Program-made: the position numbers and the translations under genes
Shown: in pieces, positions 29,833 through 40,854 of the stretch
How the letters are laid out: every line of letters begins with the position of its first letter
Numbering within the stretch: position 1 is the first letter of the stretch
NCBI GenBank assembly: GCA_030625965.1
Contig: DAOUPV010000003.1
Span: 38,744 to 102,743 of the forward strand
From: Clostridia bacterium
Lineage (GTDB): Bacteria > Bacillota > TC1 > UBA5767
Direction of reading: 5' to 3'
DNA length: 64,000 nt
Notes under the pieces: model-generated
The model's input: the letters and a program-made list of their open reading frames with translations, nothing else
What the model was told of the DNA's origin: nothing
The model's database searches: none

Positions 29833-30781
29833 CCTAGAGCTGACAAGTTGTCTGATCGCCGCTGCCATAACCTTGTTTTTGGCTTTGGCAGCAGGAAAAG
29901 TACTTATACCGTTTCTTACCCGTTTGAAATTCGGACAGGAGATTCGCCAGGATGGGCCCCAGGCCCATTTGAAGAAGGCTGGAACCCCGACTATGGGCGG
30001 CTTCATCTTCATTCTGCCCATCGTACTGGTGACGCTGGGCATCTGCTGGCAACAGCTGATCCCCATGATGGGATTCCTGGGTTTTGCAGCCTTGGGCTTT
30101 GCTGATGATTATCTGAAGATCCGCAAGAAAGAAAACGAGGGGTTGACCCCAGCACAGAAATTCACGGGACAGATGATTCTGGCGGTGCTGGTTTCATTGG
30201 CACTGGCAGGTCAGTCATCGGACTATGTCTATCTGTTCAGCCGGACTTGGGTAGTGGATTCTTTCTGGATCAAATTACCCATCGACGTACTGGTCCTGTT
30301 GGCCGTCCCCAACGCACTCAACCTGACGGATGGATTGGATGGACTGGCAGCAACCAGCAGTCTTCCCGTATTCCTGACGATGGCCCTGATGGCCAGCAGT
30401 TTCGGGCAATTGCAGGTGGTGGGTGTAAGCATCATTGCTATCGGCGCCCTTCTAGGGTTTCTGTTCTACAACCGGCATCCGGCAAAGGTCTTCATGGGCG
30501 ATACCGGATCGTTGGCGCTGGGCGGTCTGATCGGCATAATGGCCATCCAGCTGGGATTGGAACTGATGCTAATCATTATATGCGGATTGTTCGTGCTGGA
30601 GACCCTGTCGGTCATTCTTCAGGTTTCTTACTTCAAGTATAGCGGAGGAAAGCGACTCTTCCTGATGAGCCCCATTCACCATCACTTTGAATTGAAGGGT
30701 TGGACAGAGAGGAAGATCGTAAGCATATTCTCCTTGATATCGCTTGCATTCTGCCTCTTGGGTATCTTGATTTTCCTGTAA
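29813..30781 (+). CDS. mraY: Phospho-N-acetylmuramoyl-pentapeptide transferase
   Basis: GTPTMGGFIF, FADDYLK, NLTDGLDGLA, GDTGSLALGG, MSPIHHHFELKGW. Confidence 0.98.
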   Translation: MRMIMNNLELTSCLIAAAITLFLALAAGKVLIPFLTRLKFGQEIRQDGPQAHLKKAGTPTMGGFIFILPIVLVTLGICWQQLIPMMGFLGFAALGFADDYLKIRKKENEGLTPAQKFTGQMILAVLVSLALAGQSSDYVYLFSRTWVVDSFWIKLPIDVLVLLAVPNALNLTDGLDGLAATSSLPVFLTMALMASSFGQLQVVGVSIIAIGALLGFLFYNRHPAKVFMGDTGSLALGGLIGIMAIQLGLELMLIIICGLFVLETLSVILQVSYFKYSGGKRLFLMSPIHHHFELKGWTERKIVSIFSLISLAFCLLGILIFL

Positions 30782-30811
30782 CAGATCGATAAATAGGAGT
30801 TGGTTGGAATT

Positions 30812-32176
30812 ATGAAGGAACTAAACATATTGGTGCTTGGGATGGGCAAAAGCGGGGTGGCGGTAGCCAGCCTGCTAGAGCACAAAGGAGCAGTCGTAGA
30901 TCTATATGATGAGAAGGCCAGAGATGAAGCCGACCAGGCGATTCTTAACTTGGAACGGAAGAATTTGCGTCTTGTTTTCTCGGATGCCCCGTTTGATTTT
31001 GCGGGCAAAGACTATGCCTACTGTGTCATTTCCCCGGGAATCCCGTTGGACCGGCCTTTCGTAAAGAAGATAAAGTCACTCGGGATTGAGTTGGTTGGTG
31101 AAATGGAGTTGTCTGCGCGCTATTTCCCGGGACCTTATGTCGCAGTGACCGGGACGAATGGAAAATCAACCACGACAAGTCTGGTGCATCATATCCTCCG
31201 TACGGCGGGACGAAGCACCTTGCTGGCGGGTAACATCGGCGAACCGTTGTCCTCCCTGGTTGAGGAATCGACTGGAGACATGACCGGCGTGTTTGAGGTT
31301 TCCAGCTACCAACTGGAAACGGTCAAATTGTTCCATCCGGCGGTGGCGGCCATAACCAATATCACGGAAGACCATCTGGCGCGTCATAAGACCATGTCTG
31401 AGTACATCTCTCTTAAGAAGCGCGTGTTCATGAACCAGACTGACGAGGACCACACGGTCCTGAATTATGATGACGATACCCTGCGGGGGATGGCGACGGA
31501 AACCAAGGGTACAGTGCTATTTTTCAGCACGAAGGCCCAAGTGGAAGGAGCCTATCTGTCGGAGGATAGACTATATTTCAAGCGTGGCGACAGCATTAGC
31601 GTTGTGATGCCTAGGGAAGACATCAAACTTCCGGGCAGACATAATGTGGAAAATGCACTTTGCGCCATCTGTGTATGCCATGCACTTGGTATGGAGACGC
31701 AGGAGATTGCGGACGGTATCCGGAGCTTTGGTGGCGTTGAGCATAGGCAGGAAGTGGTTTGTGAGCTGGATGGAGTACTTTATGTGAACGACTCTAAAGC
31801 GACCAATTCGGATTCAACCATCATGGCCCTGAACAGCTACGAAGCAAGAATACATATTTTGCTGGGTGGAAGCCCTAAGAAAGCGGACTATTCCCTTTTG
31901 GCACGGACCATCGCAAGTAAGGGCGCGGATCCGATCCTGTTCGGCCAGACCAAGGATGAGATCGCGGCAGCACTCGAGGGTGCCGGCGTGTCCGATTACC
32001 GTTTGGCGGGCACCATGCGCGAGGCCGTAGATCTAGCCAGAGAAAATGCCGAAGAGGGCGAAATCGTACTGTTGTCACCGGCATGTCCCAGCTTTGATTT
32101 TTTCCGCAATTTCGAACATCGGGGTGAGGTGTTCAAGGAGATCATACATGAATTCGAAAAAGGAAAAGTTCAGTAA
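30812..32176 (+). CDS. murD: UDP-N-acetylmuramoylalanine-D-glutamate ligase
   Basis: VLGMGKSGVAVASLL, VTGTNGKSTTTSLV, EVSSYQLET, NDSKATNSDS. Confidence 0.97.
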   Translation: MKELNILVLGMGKSGVAVASLLEHKGAVVDLYDEKARDEADQAILNLERKNLRLVFSDAPFDFAGKDYAYCVISPGIPLDRPFVKKIKSLGIELVGEMELSARYFPGPYVAVTGTNGKSTTTSLVHHILRTAGRSTLLAGNIGEPLSSLVEESTGDMTGVFEVSSYQLETVKLFHPAVAAITNITEDHLARHKTMSEYISLKKRVFMNQTDEDHTVLNYDDDTLRGMATETKGTVLFFSTKAQVEGAYLSEDRLYFKRGDSISVVMPREDIKLPGRHNVENALCAICVCHALGMETQEIADGIRSFGGVEHRQEVVCELDGVLYVNDSKATNSDSTIMALNSYEARIHILLGGSPKKADYSLLARTIASKGADPILFGQTKDEIAAALEGAGVSDYRLAGTMREAVDLARENAEEGEIVLLSPACPSFDFFRNFEHRGEVFKEIIHEFEKGKVQ

Positions 32177-33269
32177 AAAGAATCCGGATTACCTGATGAT
32201 CCTTTCGATCTTGGTGCTGCTTATCTTTGGACTGCTGATGGTCTTTTCAGCCAGTTCTCTGGGGGGCGGCAGTCTGGGTGATGAAGGTGAGATCTTCTAC
32301 TACTTCAGCCAGCAGATGAAATGGGCTGTGCTGGGGATCGCCGTATTCTTTGCAAGCATATATATACCGTTGACCGTGGTCAAGCGACTGACACCGATCT
32401 TTACCGTGTTCGTTCTGGCAACTTTAGTTGCCGTACTATTCGTTGGTGTCGGTGCGGAACAGTATGGAGCGGCCAGATGGATGTATCTGGGTCCGGTCCG
32501 GTTCCAGCCGTCCGAGTTAGCCAAGCTGGCTGTGGTTTTCCTACTGGCGGGCTTATTCAGCAGTTGGAAGGAGAGGATCAAGAAATTCTGGCCCAACTTC
32601 CTGATCGCGGTATTTCTCATCGGAGGAATCTCGATTCTGGTGCTCATGGAGCCGGATCTGGGGACGACCTTCATGATCGCCACCACCGGTTTCTTCATGC
32701 TCTTTGTTGCAGGTGCTAATCTGTTCCAGTGGAGTCTGATCGGTATAGGCGGCCTGGCGGCAGGAATCTTCTCTGTATCTCAGAGCAGTTACCAGATGCG
32801 TCGTTGGGAAATCTACAAGGATCCCATGCTTGATCCGCTGGATGGTGGATACCAGATCATCCAAGGACTGTATGCCATCGGTTCCGGAGGCATACGCGGA
32901 CTGGGTTTGGGCAATAGCCGGCAGATCTATTGGGTGCCCCAGAAGCATACGGACTTCATCTTCACCATACTTGCGGAGGAAACGGGCCTGATCGGGGCTA
33001 GCCTGGTCGTCATCATGTTTCTAGTGTTCACCTACCGTGGTTTCATGATTGCTAAGAAAGCGCCGAGTCTTTACATGCGCTATCTGGCCATGGGGCTTAC
33101 CTACCTGATCGCCATGCAGGGCTTTGTCAACATCGCGGTTGTAACCAATCTGATACCCACGACGGGCATCACATTGCCATTCATCAGTTACGGAGGTACG
33201 TCCTTGTTGATTACCTTGGCGGCATCCGGACTGATACTTAACGTATCTAGATATACAGAGGAGATCTGA
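32148..33269 (+). CDS. ftsW: Lipid II polymerase / SEDS protein FtsW
   Basis: MVFSASS, FQPSELAKLAVVFLLA, PQKHTDFIFTILAEETGLIGA, PTTGITLPFISYGGTSLL. Start at 32148 rather than the longer ORF. Confidence 0.95.
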   Translation: MNSKKEKFSKKNPDYLMILSILVLLIFGLLMVFSASSLGGGSLGDEGEIFYYFSQQMKWAVLGIAVFFASIYIPLTVVKRLTPIFTVFVLATLVAVLFVGVGAEQYGAARWMYLGPVRFQPSELAKLAVVFLLAGLFSSWKERIKKFWPNFLIAVFLIGGISILVLMEPDLGTTFMIATTGFFMLFVAGANLFQWSLIGIGGLAAGIFSVSQSSYQMRRWEIYKDPMLDPLDGGYQIIQGLYAIGSGGIRGLGLGNSRQIYWVPQKHTDFIFTILAEETGLIGASLVVIMFLVFTYRGFMIAKKAPSLYMRYLAMGLTYLIAMQGFVNIAVVTNLIPTTGITLPFISYGGTSLLITLAASGLILNVSRYTEEI

Positions 33270-33270
33270 T

Positions 33271-34359
33271 ATGCAGCAAAGACGCATCGTGGTCACCGGG
33301 GGAGGAACCGGCGGACACATCTATCCGGCTGTTTCTATAGCGGCCGCCATTGAAAAGTTGGGCGGCTGGGAGATATGCTATCTGGGCAGCAAGGGAGGCA
33401 TGGAGGAGAGGATAGTCAGCAATCTGGGCTATCGCTTTCTACCTGTAGCCGCTGCCGGTGTGATGAAAATGAGTATGAGGAAACAGCTGGCGGCACTACG
33501 TCAGTCGGCAATCGGCATTAGAGAGGCCAGGGCCATTCTGAAACAGGAACGTCCCAAGTTGATCTTCGCCACCGGCGGTTATGTGAGTCTGCCGGTGATC
33601 GTAGCCGGATGGACGTTGGGCATACCGGTGGTGCTGCATGAGCAGAATGCCTTCCCAGGTTTGGTCAACAGGCTGGGCAGCCTGTTTTCCAGGAATATCT
33701 GCGTAACCTTTATGGAGAGCAAACCTCACTTCTGGAAGAAGCGTGGGATCGTGCACACAGGCCTGCCCGTACGGGCTGCCTTCAGCGAGGAAGTTCAGAG
33801 CTTTGATAGGGAAGATACAGACAAGATCACCATTCTGGTTTCTGGTGGTAGTCAGGGTGCCAAAGCCATCAACGATGTGGTCATCGAAGCCTCGGATGAA
33901 CTGATCAAGGAGGGTTACCGCCTGATCGTCCTGACGGGTGAGAGGAATTTCGAATCGGTCACAGAACAAGTGCGGGAGCGTTTCACGGGCCAGGTGCCGG
34001 ACTCGATTTCACTTATTTCTTTCAGTGATGATATGCCGAAACTGATGCGTGGGGCTGATCTGGTGATATCCAGGGCTGGAGCTTCATTTCTGGCCGAGAT
34101 GAATGCCGTGGGATTGACCGGCATTCTCATCCCGTTTCCTCATGCAGCCTCAGACCACCAGCGATTCAATGCGGAAGCGGAATCTCTAGCCGGTGCGGCG
34201 CTGGTGCTGGAGGAAAAAAATCTTGACGTGAAGCAGTTGCTCAGCACAGTTCGCTCCTTTGACCGTGAGACCATCGAGCGGATGTCCGTATCCTCCATGG
34301 CCTATGCCAAGGGGAATGCCGTAGACAGGATCCTGGAGGTCCTGAAGCCATATCTATAA
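33271..34359 (+). CDS. murG: MurG N-acetylglucosaminyltransferase
   Basis: VTGGGTGGHIYPAVSIA, HEQNAFPGLVNR, SGGSQGAKAIND, SRAGASFLAEM. Confidence 0.98.
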   Translation: MQQRRIVVTGGGTGGHIYPAVSIAAAIEKLGGWEICYLGSKGGMEERIVSNLGYRFLPVAAAGVMKMSMRKQLAALRQSAIGIREARAILKQERPKLIFATGGYVSLPVIVAGWTLGIPVVLHEQNAFPGLVNRLGSLFSRNICVTFMESKPHFWKKRGIVHTGLPVRAAFSEEVQSFDREDTDKITILVSGGSQGAKAINDVVIEASDELIKEGYRLIVLTGERNFESVTEQVRERFTGQVPDSISLISFSDDMPKLMRGADLVISRAGASFLAEMNAVGLTGILIPFPHAASDHQRFNAEAESLAGAALVLEEKNLDVKQLLSTVRSFDRETIERMSVSSMAYAKGNAVDRILEVLKPYL

Positions 34360-34370
34360 CAGGAGTAGCT

Positions 34371-36599
34371 ATGAAGACCTGGTTTTATATCGGAATTGGT
34401 GGTTGCGGCATGGCCGCGCTAGCCAAAATATATTTAGAAAAACAAGATATCGTCCGTGGATCGGATATGATGGATTCCCCGGTAGTGGAGCGCTTGCGAA
34501 AGCAGGGGGCTTCTATTCATATCGGTCATGATGCGGAGCATATCGAAACGGATATCGATTATGTGGTCGTATCCACCGCCATCCGGGAGAGCAATCCGGA
34601 ATACCAGCGAGCGATAGAGCTGGGTATACCGGTACTGCACCGTTCCCAGGCGCTGGAAATGCTGACCAGGGAAAAGAAGTCGGTGAACATCGCCGGCTCC
34701 CACGGTAAGACCACCACCAGTTCCATGCTGAGCTCGTTGCTATTGCAGTCGCAGATGGATCCCACCTGTGTGGTAGGGGGTTACATGGAGCGCATGCAGG
34801 GCAATGGCACTTATGGCAGGGACGAATATATGGTGGCGGAGGCGGACGAGTCCGATGGATCCTTCCTGAACCTTCGTTCCCACGTGGCTGTCGTGACCAA
34901 CATCGAGGATGACCATCTGGAACATTACGGCAGCATGGAGAACATGGAGCGGGCTTTCCTGCGTTTTCTCATGGCTACAGACGAGAATGGCGCAGTGGTG
35001 TTGGGTATCGACTGTCCTCGGGTAAGAAAACTGGCTCAGGGACTTAAGGGAGAGATTACCTTCGCCCTGAATGAACCGGCCGACTATATGGCTGGCAACG
35101 TGCATTACGAGAATGGCAGGCAAGTATTCGATGTACTGCATGAAGGGCAGGTCGAAGCCACCTTGTCGATCCATATGCCGGGTCGCCACAATGTGTTGAA
35201 CGCGTTATGCACCTTCGCCTGTGCCAGATACCTAGGGCTCACAGCGGAGGAAATCCGGGAATATTTCTGGAACTACCAGGGTGTCGGAAGACGATTCCAG
35301 CTGAAGGGGGAAGTCGGCGGCATCACAGTAGTCGACGACTATGCCCATCATCCATCGGAGATCCGGTCCCTTCTGGAAGGGGCTAGGGAGAGCGGTTACA
35401 GACGCATAATTGGATTATTCCAGCCACATCGCTATACTAGGACCAAGCAGTTGATGCAGGAATTTGCAGATGTGCTGATACTCTGTGATACAGCCTATGT
35501 CTGCGATATCTATTCGGCGGGTGAGGATCCGATCGATGGAATCCACAGCAGCAGACTGGTGGAACGAGCTGGCTCACCGAATGTACGCTATATCGGAGAT
35601 ATCAACGAGATGGCCATGGCGGCCGTCAAGGAAGCAGAACCGGGTGACCTGATACTGACCATCGGTGCTGGCAACATCACGGATATGGCAGAGGCCATAT
35701 TGGCCAATTTAGAGTTCAGACAGGAGACCGGATTAAGACCTGGTATCGCGGAGCTGGCATCACGCAACAGCTGGCATGTCGGCGGTAGGAGTGCGATTTT
35801 CCTGGAACCGGAGAATGAAGAGGAATTGATCGACTTTAGCAGTCAGGTCCAGGAGGACTGGGTCTTTCTAGGCAACGGATCGAACATACTCTTTTCGGAT
35901 GAATTACTGAAAAGACCGCTGCTCTATATTGGGAAGACTGTGTCTAGGGTAGCGGTGGCTGGTGATATCATAGAAGCACAAACCGGGATAACTTTGGGGC
36001 TGCTGGCCCACCGGGCGATGGAAGAGGGCCTTAGCGGTTTAGAGGAACTATCCTGCATTCCAGGCACGCTGGGCGGCGCCATCTTCATGAATGCCGGGGT
36101 GAAAGGGAAATGCATCTGGGATTTGGTAGAGCAAGTCAGGGTGGCCAGAGAAGGCCGGGTTCTGACCCTGAGTGCAGATGAGGCAGAGGCAACCTACCGG
36201 CATACCCGGTTCATGGAGGATGCGGTTCCGACTATAATCCTGAATGCCCGTCTCAAGCTGACGAGGGATGGTAAAGAGCCGATCGCTGAGCGTATGAGAG
36301 AGGCCAAAGCGTTGCGCAAGTCGCAACCTACTGGGCACAGTGCCGGCAGTACCTTCAAGAATCCGAATGGACAGAGTGCCGGCCGTTTGATTGAAGAATG
36401 CGGTTTGAAGGGCTACCGATTGGGTGGGGCTCAGATCTCTCCTATCCACGCAAACTTCATCATGAATCTGGGAGGGGCCCGGGCCAAAGACATCCGGGAA
36501 CTGATCAGGATCTGCCAGAATCGGGTGCAAGAAAAATTCGGAATTACTTTAGAAACAGAAGTGCGTCTTATCGACTATGATGATTGGAAGGGTCGATGA
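34371..36599 (+). CDS. MurC-MurB fusion (UDP-MurNAc-L-alanine ligase + UDP-MurNAc dehydrogenase)
   Basis: Residues ~1-447 MurC (GIGGCGMAALA, AGSHGKTTTSSML, DDYAHHPSEI); ~455-742 MurB (NSWHVGGRSAIFLEP, LGNGSNILFSD, IPGTLGGAIFMNAG, GHSAGSTFKNP). Continuous frame. Confidence 0.95.
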   Translation: MKTWFYIGIGGCGMAALAKIYLEKQDIVRGSDMMDSPVVERLRKQGASIHIGHDAEHIETDIDYVVVSTAIRESNPEYQRAIELGIPVLHRSQALEMLTREKKSVNIAGSHGKTTTSSMLSSLLLQSQMDPTCVVGGYMERMQGNGTYGRDEYMVAEADESDGSFLNLRSHVAVVTNIEDDHLEHYGSMENMERAFLRFLMATDENGAVVLGIDCPRVRKLAQGLKGEITFALNEPADYMAGNVHYENGRQVFDVLHEGQVEATLSIHMPGRHNVLNALCTFACARYLGLTAEEIREYFWNYQGVGRRFQLKGEVGGITVVDDYAHHPSEIRSLLEGARESGYRRIIGLFQPHRYTRTKQLMQEFADVLILCDTAYVCDIYSAGEDPIDGIHSSRLVERAGSPNVRYIGDINEMAMAAVKEAEPGDLILTIGAGNITDMAEAILANLEFRQETGLRPGIAELASRNSWHVGGRSAIFLEPENEEELIDFSSQVQEDWVFLGNGSNILFSDELLKRPLLYIGKTVSRVAVAGDIIEAQTGITLGLLAHRAMEEGLSGLEELSCIPGTLGGAIFMNAGVKGKCIWDLVEQVRVAREGRVLTLSADEAEATYRHTRFMEDAVPTIILNARLKLTRDGKEPIAERMREAKALRKSQPTGHSAGSTFKNPNGQSAGRLIEECGLKGYRLGGAQISPIHANFIMNLGGARAKDIRELIRICQNRVQEKFGITLETEVRLIDYDDWKGR

Positions 36600-36626
36600 T
36601 ATCTGATATACTAAGAGGAGGTTTGG

Positions 36627-37361
36627 ATGGGTAAGCGTAAAAGGAAGAAAAATGTCTGGCTTGCCTTTCTGATTCCGGTGACCATATTGGTGATATGGCT
36701 GGTCTTCAACCGCTATGCTGCCAACGTTTTCCAAGTCAATGAAGTACGCTTGGAAGGGGCACAACTTGTGGACCAGGAGGACCTTCTCATTCTGAGTGGC
36801 ATCGAGCAAGGTGATGCGTTGTGGAAGGTACCCGCCGGGAGCATAGAGGAGCAGTTGAAGAGTCATGTGCTGATCCGGGATGCCCTGGTGGTGCGAGTCG
36901 TACCGGACATCGTCAAAATCCGCGTCTGGGAACGGAAACCGTCTCTTCTCATGGAGAACAATGGCCGGTTCGTGATTCTGGATTCGGACGGTGTGGTCAT
37001 GGAAGTCATACGGACCTTGCCGGAAGAGCATCTACCATACTATGCGGGTTCCTCGTTGGATGAACCGGTATATCTGGGACAGAAGATTGTGGAAAAAGAG
37101 ATACAGGAAGTGCTGGGCTTTTGGCAGATGGTCCCTGAGGAGTACCAGGATCTGGTCTATGAGATCGAGCCCTTGATGAACACCTGGAACATCTATCTGC
37201 AAGACGGACTGAGGATTTCACTAGGACAGGATGAACAGCTGGATAACAAGCTGGGACTCTTGAACGGTCTGATCCACGATGACGAACTGATGGCACGCTA
37301 TCCAGAAATCCAGTATTTCGATCTGTCGGATCCGAAAAAACCTGTCGTCAAATATGAATAG
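36627..37361 (+). CDS. FtsQ/DivIB-type cell division protein
   Basis: Single N-terminal TM, POTRA-like FQVNEVRLEGAQLVDQEDLLILSGIEQGDALW; position before sbp/ftsZ. Confidence 0.88.
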   Translation: MGKRKRKKNVWLAFLIPVTILVIWLVFNRYAANVFQVNEVRLEGAQLVDQEDLLILSGIEQGDALWKVPAGSIEEQLKSHVLIRDALVVRVVPDIVKIRVWERKPSLLMENNGRFVILDSDGVVMEVIRTLPEEHLPYYAGSSLDEPVYLGQKIVEKEIQEVLGFWQMVPEEYQDLVYEIEPLMNTWNIYLQDGLRISLGQDEQLDNKLGLLNGLIHDDELMARYPEIQYFDLSDPKKPVVKYE

Positions 37362-37370
37362 AGGTAATTC

Positions 37371-37721
37371 ATGAAAAAGATCTTTATCCCCTTGCTGGGA
37401 TTGTTGGCAGGTATCCTCATCGGGACACGCTTCCCTTTGGAGATTCCGGCCTCGTTAAGCAAATATGTGGCGTTGGCCGCACTGGCTGCACTGGACACAG
37501 TAGTGGGTGGAGCGAAAGCGGGACTGCAGTCACGGTTCGACTACAAGATATTTTTGTCGGGCTTTCTGATCAACGGGCTCGTGGCGGCGTCAATCGCCTA
37601 TATGGGTGACAAGCTGGGGGTTGAGCTATATATGGCGGCCATCGTGGCATTTGGTGTCCGTATTTTCCAAAACATATCAATGATAAGAGTCGTAATTATC
37701 GAAGGAATAAGAGATAAATAG
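37371..37721 (+). CDS. Small basic membrane protein (DUF1290, Sbp-like)
   Basis: [73 protein letters not shown]. Confidence 0.9.
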   Translation: MKKIFIPLLGLLAGILIGTRFPLEIPASLSKYVALAALAALDTVVGGAKAGLQSRFDYKIFLSGFLINGLVAASIAYMGDKLGVELYMAAIVAFGVRIFQNISMIRVVIIEGIRDK

Positions 37722-37735
37722 AAAAGGAGCATATC

Positions 37736-38860
37736 ATGCTGGAATTCGAAGATGTAAGTTTTGAACAATATGCAACAATAAAGGTCGTCGGAGTCGGCGG
37801 CGGCGGATCCAACGCTATCAATCGAATGATTGAGGCCGGTCTGCAAGGGGTGGAATTCATTGCGATCAATACCGATGCGCAGGCATTGCAAATGTCTAGG
37901 GCGTCGAAGAAAATACAAATCGGACAGAAACTGACACGTGGCCTTGGCGCCGGCGCCAATCCCCAGGTGGGACTTGCAGCGGCAGAGGAAAGTAGCGACG
38001 AGATCACGAAAGCACTGCAGGGGGCCGACATGGTCTTCATCACCTGCGGTATGGGTGGAGGTACCGGAACCGGTGCTGCACCAGTCGTGGCAAAGATCAG
38101 TAGGGACTTGGGCGCGCTGACTGTCGGCGTGGCTACTAAACCGTTCCGTTTCGAGGGCAACAGAAGAGGACGTTTTGCCGAACAGGGTATTACGCATTTC
38201 CATGAAGAGGTCGACACCTTGATTACCATCAAGAATGACCGCCTACTGGAAATCGCCGATAAGAATACACCCATGACCGCGGCATTCAGTATGGCGGATG
38301 ACGTACTGCGCCAAGGTGTGCAGGGCATCTCCGACCTGATTGTGGTTCCGGCCATGATCAACCTGGACTTTGCGGATGTGCGCACCATCATGAACGAACG
38401 TGGGTCGGCCCTGATGGGTATCGGTGTGGCCCGTGGTGAGAATCGGGCTGAAACCGCAGCCAAGACGGCCATTTCCAGTAAGTTATTGGAAACCAGCATC
38501 GAAGGAGCCAAAGGCGTGTTGTTGAACATAACCGGTGGTGAGGATATGACCATCTTCGAGGTGAGCCAGATTGCTGACTTGGTTACGGAAGCTACGGATG
38601 AGGATGCCAACATCATTTTCGGAGCCCAGGTGAACCAGGACATGAATGAGGAGATCAAGGTAACGGTCATTGCGACTGGATTCAATGCTGAGGCTCATCC
38701 CATCAAGGTACCGGTAGCACCAGTTGTAGAGAAGACAGAACCGGTTGTACCGGTTGAACGCAGCACCGATGAAGAACATCTAAGATTTTCCAAGAAATCA
38801 CCGGAGAATCCTTTCGGTGAACGGAGCATAGACATTCCAGATTTTCTGGCAAATCTGTAA
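37736..38860 (+). CDS. ftsZ: Cell division protein FtsZ
   Basis: [61 protein letters not shown]-terminal [11 protein letters not shown]. Confidence 0.98.
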   Translation: MLEFEDVSFEQYATIKVVGVGGGGSNAINRMIEAGLQGVEFIAINTDAQALQMSRASKKIQIGQKLTRGLGAGANPQVGLAAAEESSDEITKALQGADMVFITCGMGGGTGTGAAPVVAKISRDLGALTVGVATKPFRFEGNRRGRFAEQGITHFHEEVDTLITIKNDRLLEIADKNTPMTAAFSMADDVLRQGVQGISDLIVVPAMINLDFADVRTIMNERGSALMGIGVARGENRAETAAKTAISSKLLETSIEGAKGVLLNITGGEDMTIFEVSQIADLVTEATDEDANIIFGAQVNQDMNEEIKVTVIATGFNAEAHPIKVPVAPVVEKTEPVVPVERSTDEEHLRFSKKSPENPFGERSIDIPDFLANL

Positions 38861-38875
38861 ACATGGGAGCTTATC

Positions 38876-39343
38876 ATGAAATGTATCTATTGTGGCTACG
38901 AGGATTCCAAAGTACTGGATTCCCGACCGGTCGAAGATAACCAAGCTATACGCAGAAGGCGAGAATGCCTGAAATGCTCACGTCGTTTCACTACCTACGA
39001 ACGGGTCGAGAATGTACCTTTGGTCGTAGTTAAGAAGGATGGAACCAGGGATATTTTCAACCGCAACAAGCTGTTGACCGGCTTGCTGAAGGCCTGTGAA
39101 AAACGGCAGATTTCGCTCGAAACATTGGAAAAGGCTGCTCTGGAGATCGAACGGGAGTTCATGAATGCTCCGGAACGGGAAATTAGCAGCATCAAGATTG
39201 GTGAAAAGGTCATGGAGAAGCTTAAGGATATCGATCCGGTAGCTTATGTTCGCTTTGCCTCTGTGTACCGGGAATTCAAAGATGTAGAGACATTCATGAA
39301 GGAATTGGAAAGTCTGGTTGAGAAAAGAAAAAATGAAAAATGA
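38876..39343 (+). CDS. nrdR: Transcriptional repressor NrdR
   Basis: [45 protein letters not shown] plus ATP-cone. Confidence 0.97.
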   Translation: MKCIYCGYEDSKVLDSRPVEDNQAIRRRRECLKCSRRFTTYERVENVPLVVVKKDGTRDIFNRNKLLTGLLKACEKRQISLETLEKAALEIEREFMNAPEREISSIKIGEKVMEKLKDIDPVAYVRFASVYREFKDVETFMKELESLVEKRKNEK

Positions 39344-40155
39344 TACAGGAAATAACGTGTGAAGAAAATGGCTTTGCTTGGATTCAAGCTGAGCCATTGT
39401 TGCAACCAGGACTGTTGCATGGCTTTTCCACCCGTTTGGGTGGAAGCAGCCAGGAACCGTTCCGGACCTTGAACCTGGGACTCCATGTGAACGACGATCC
39501 GGATACGGTTCTTGCGAACCGTGCCGGTTGGGCCGAAGCCATGGGATTCCCTTTCGACAGGAGTATCTGGGGGGAGCAGGTCCACGGTAGTGAATCGGCC
39601 TATGTCACGGAAGAGCATTGTGGTAGAGGGGCACATTCCTTCGGGGAGACCATACCGGGAGTTGACGGATTATACACCGACCGGCCGGGCATACCTCTGA
39701 TGGCAGTGTTCGCCGACTGTGTTCCGGTATTCCTCCATGATCCCGTAAGCAGGTGCATCGGCATCGTACATGCCGGTTGGAGGGGTCTGGTAGCCCACAA
39801 CGCGGAGAAGACCATAGAACGCATGGAAGAGATTCTTGGTGCCTGGCGAGGCGATATGAGAGTATATGTCGGTCCCTGCATCGGTCAGACACGATATGGC
39901 GTCGACGAAGAGGTGAAAAACCAATTTGAACGGGCAGGATATGGAAAACATATTGCGGAACGTTCAGGATTGCATTATATTGATTTGAGGAACTGTCTTG
40001 CGGATGCTCTAGCGAGCTTCGGCGTAGTTAAGGAGAATTTGTGTGTTTCTTCCCATTGTACATATGAGGAGGAAACGCTGTTTTATTCACATAGGAGAGA
40101 CAAAGGCCGGACCGGTAGGATGGCCGGAGTCATAATGTTGGAGTTGGAGAAGTAG
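39340..40155 (+). CDS. pgeF: Laccase-domain purine nucleoside phosphorylase (YlmD/PgeF family)
   Basis: [48 protein letters not shown]. Confidence 0.95.
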   Translation: MIQEITCEENGFAWIQAEPLLQPGLLHGFSTRLGGSSQEPFRTLNLGLHVNDDPDTVLANRAGWAEAMGFPFDRSIWGEQVHGSESAYVTEEHCGRGAHSFGETIPGVDGLYTDRPGIPLMAVFADCVPVFLHDPVSRCIGIVHAGWRGLVAHNAEKTIERMEEILGAWRGDMRVYVGPCIGQTRYGVDEEVKNQFERAGYGKHIAERSGLHYIDLRNCLADALASFGVVKENLCVSSHCTYEEETLFYSHRRDKGRTGRMAGVIMLELEK

Positions 40156-40842
40156 ATGAGTATTGAAAAGAACCTGCAGGAAGTGCAGGAGAAGATAAGG
40201 CAGGCCGCAGAGCGAGCCGGTCGCGATGTGTCGGAAATCACCTTGATCGGGGTGACCAAGACCCATCCAGTGGAACCTATGCGGGAGATGATCGACCTGG
40301 GTATCATGGACCTGGGAGAGAACAAGGCCCAGGAAGTCCGGGATAAGTATCCGGAACTGGATCGGGAAGCCAATTGGCATTTCATCGGAAACCTGCAGAA
40401 GAACAAGGTCAAGTATGTGATCGACAAAGTGGGCATGATCCACTCTGTGGAGAGCGGATCGCTGGCCAAGGAGATTTCCAAAAGAGCTATCAAACTGGAA
40501 AAGGTGATGCCTGTATTGGTGGAAGTGAATATATCCGGCGAGGAAAGCAAACACGGACTGAAACCAGAGGATGTGAACGATTTTCTGACGGAAATCGAGG
40601 CTTTGGAAGGCATCAGGGTACGCGGACTGATGACCATGGCCCCGAATTATGACGATAATGAAAAAACGCGTTCGGTTTTTAAAGGATTAAAAACCTTATT
40701 TGACGAATTGAACGGGATGGGGAGAGAATTGGACGTCCTGTCGATGGGGATGAGCAACGATTATACCATCGCTATCGAAGAAGGCGCGACGCATGTGCGC
40801 GTGGGCAATGCAATTCTCGGAAAAAGGGACTATACGAAATAG
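40156..40842 (+). CDS. YggS family PLP homeostasis protein
   Basis: LIGVTKTHPVE, DLGENKAQEV, WHFIGNLQKNKVKYV, LSMGMSNDYTIAIEEGATHVRVG. Confidence 0.96.
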   Translation: MSIEKNLQEVQEKIRQAAERAGRDVSEITLIGVTKTHPVEPMREMIDLGIMDLGENKAQEVRDKYPELDREANWHFIGNLQKNKVKYVIDKVGMIHSVESGSLAKEISKRAIKLEKVMPVLVEVNISGEESKHGLKPEDVNDFLTEIEALEGIRVRGLMTMAPNYDDNEKTRSVFKGLKTLFDELNGMGRELDVLSMGMSNDYTIAIEEGATHVRVGNAILGKRDYTK

Positions 40843-40854
40843 AGGAGGCTTACG

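Noticed and set aside
37696-38685. 329-aa minus-strand ORF opposite ftsZ
   Set aside because: Low-complexity Ser/Ala/Pro-rich antisense translation of a certain ftsZ gene.
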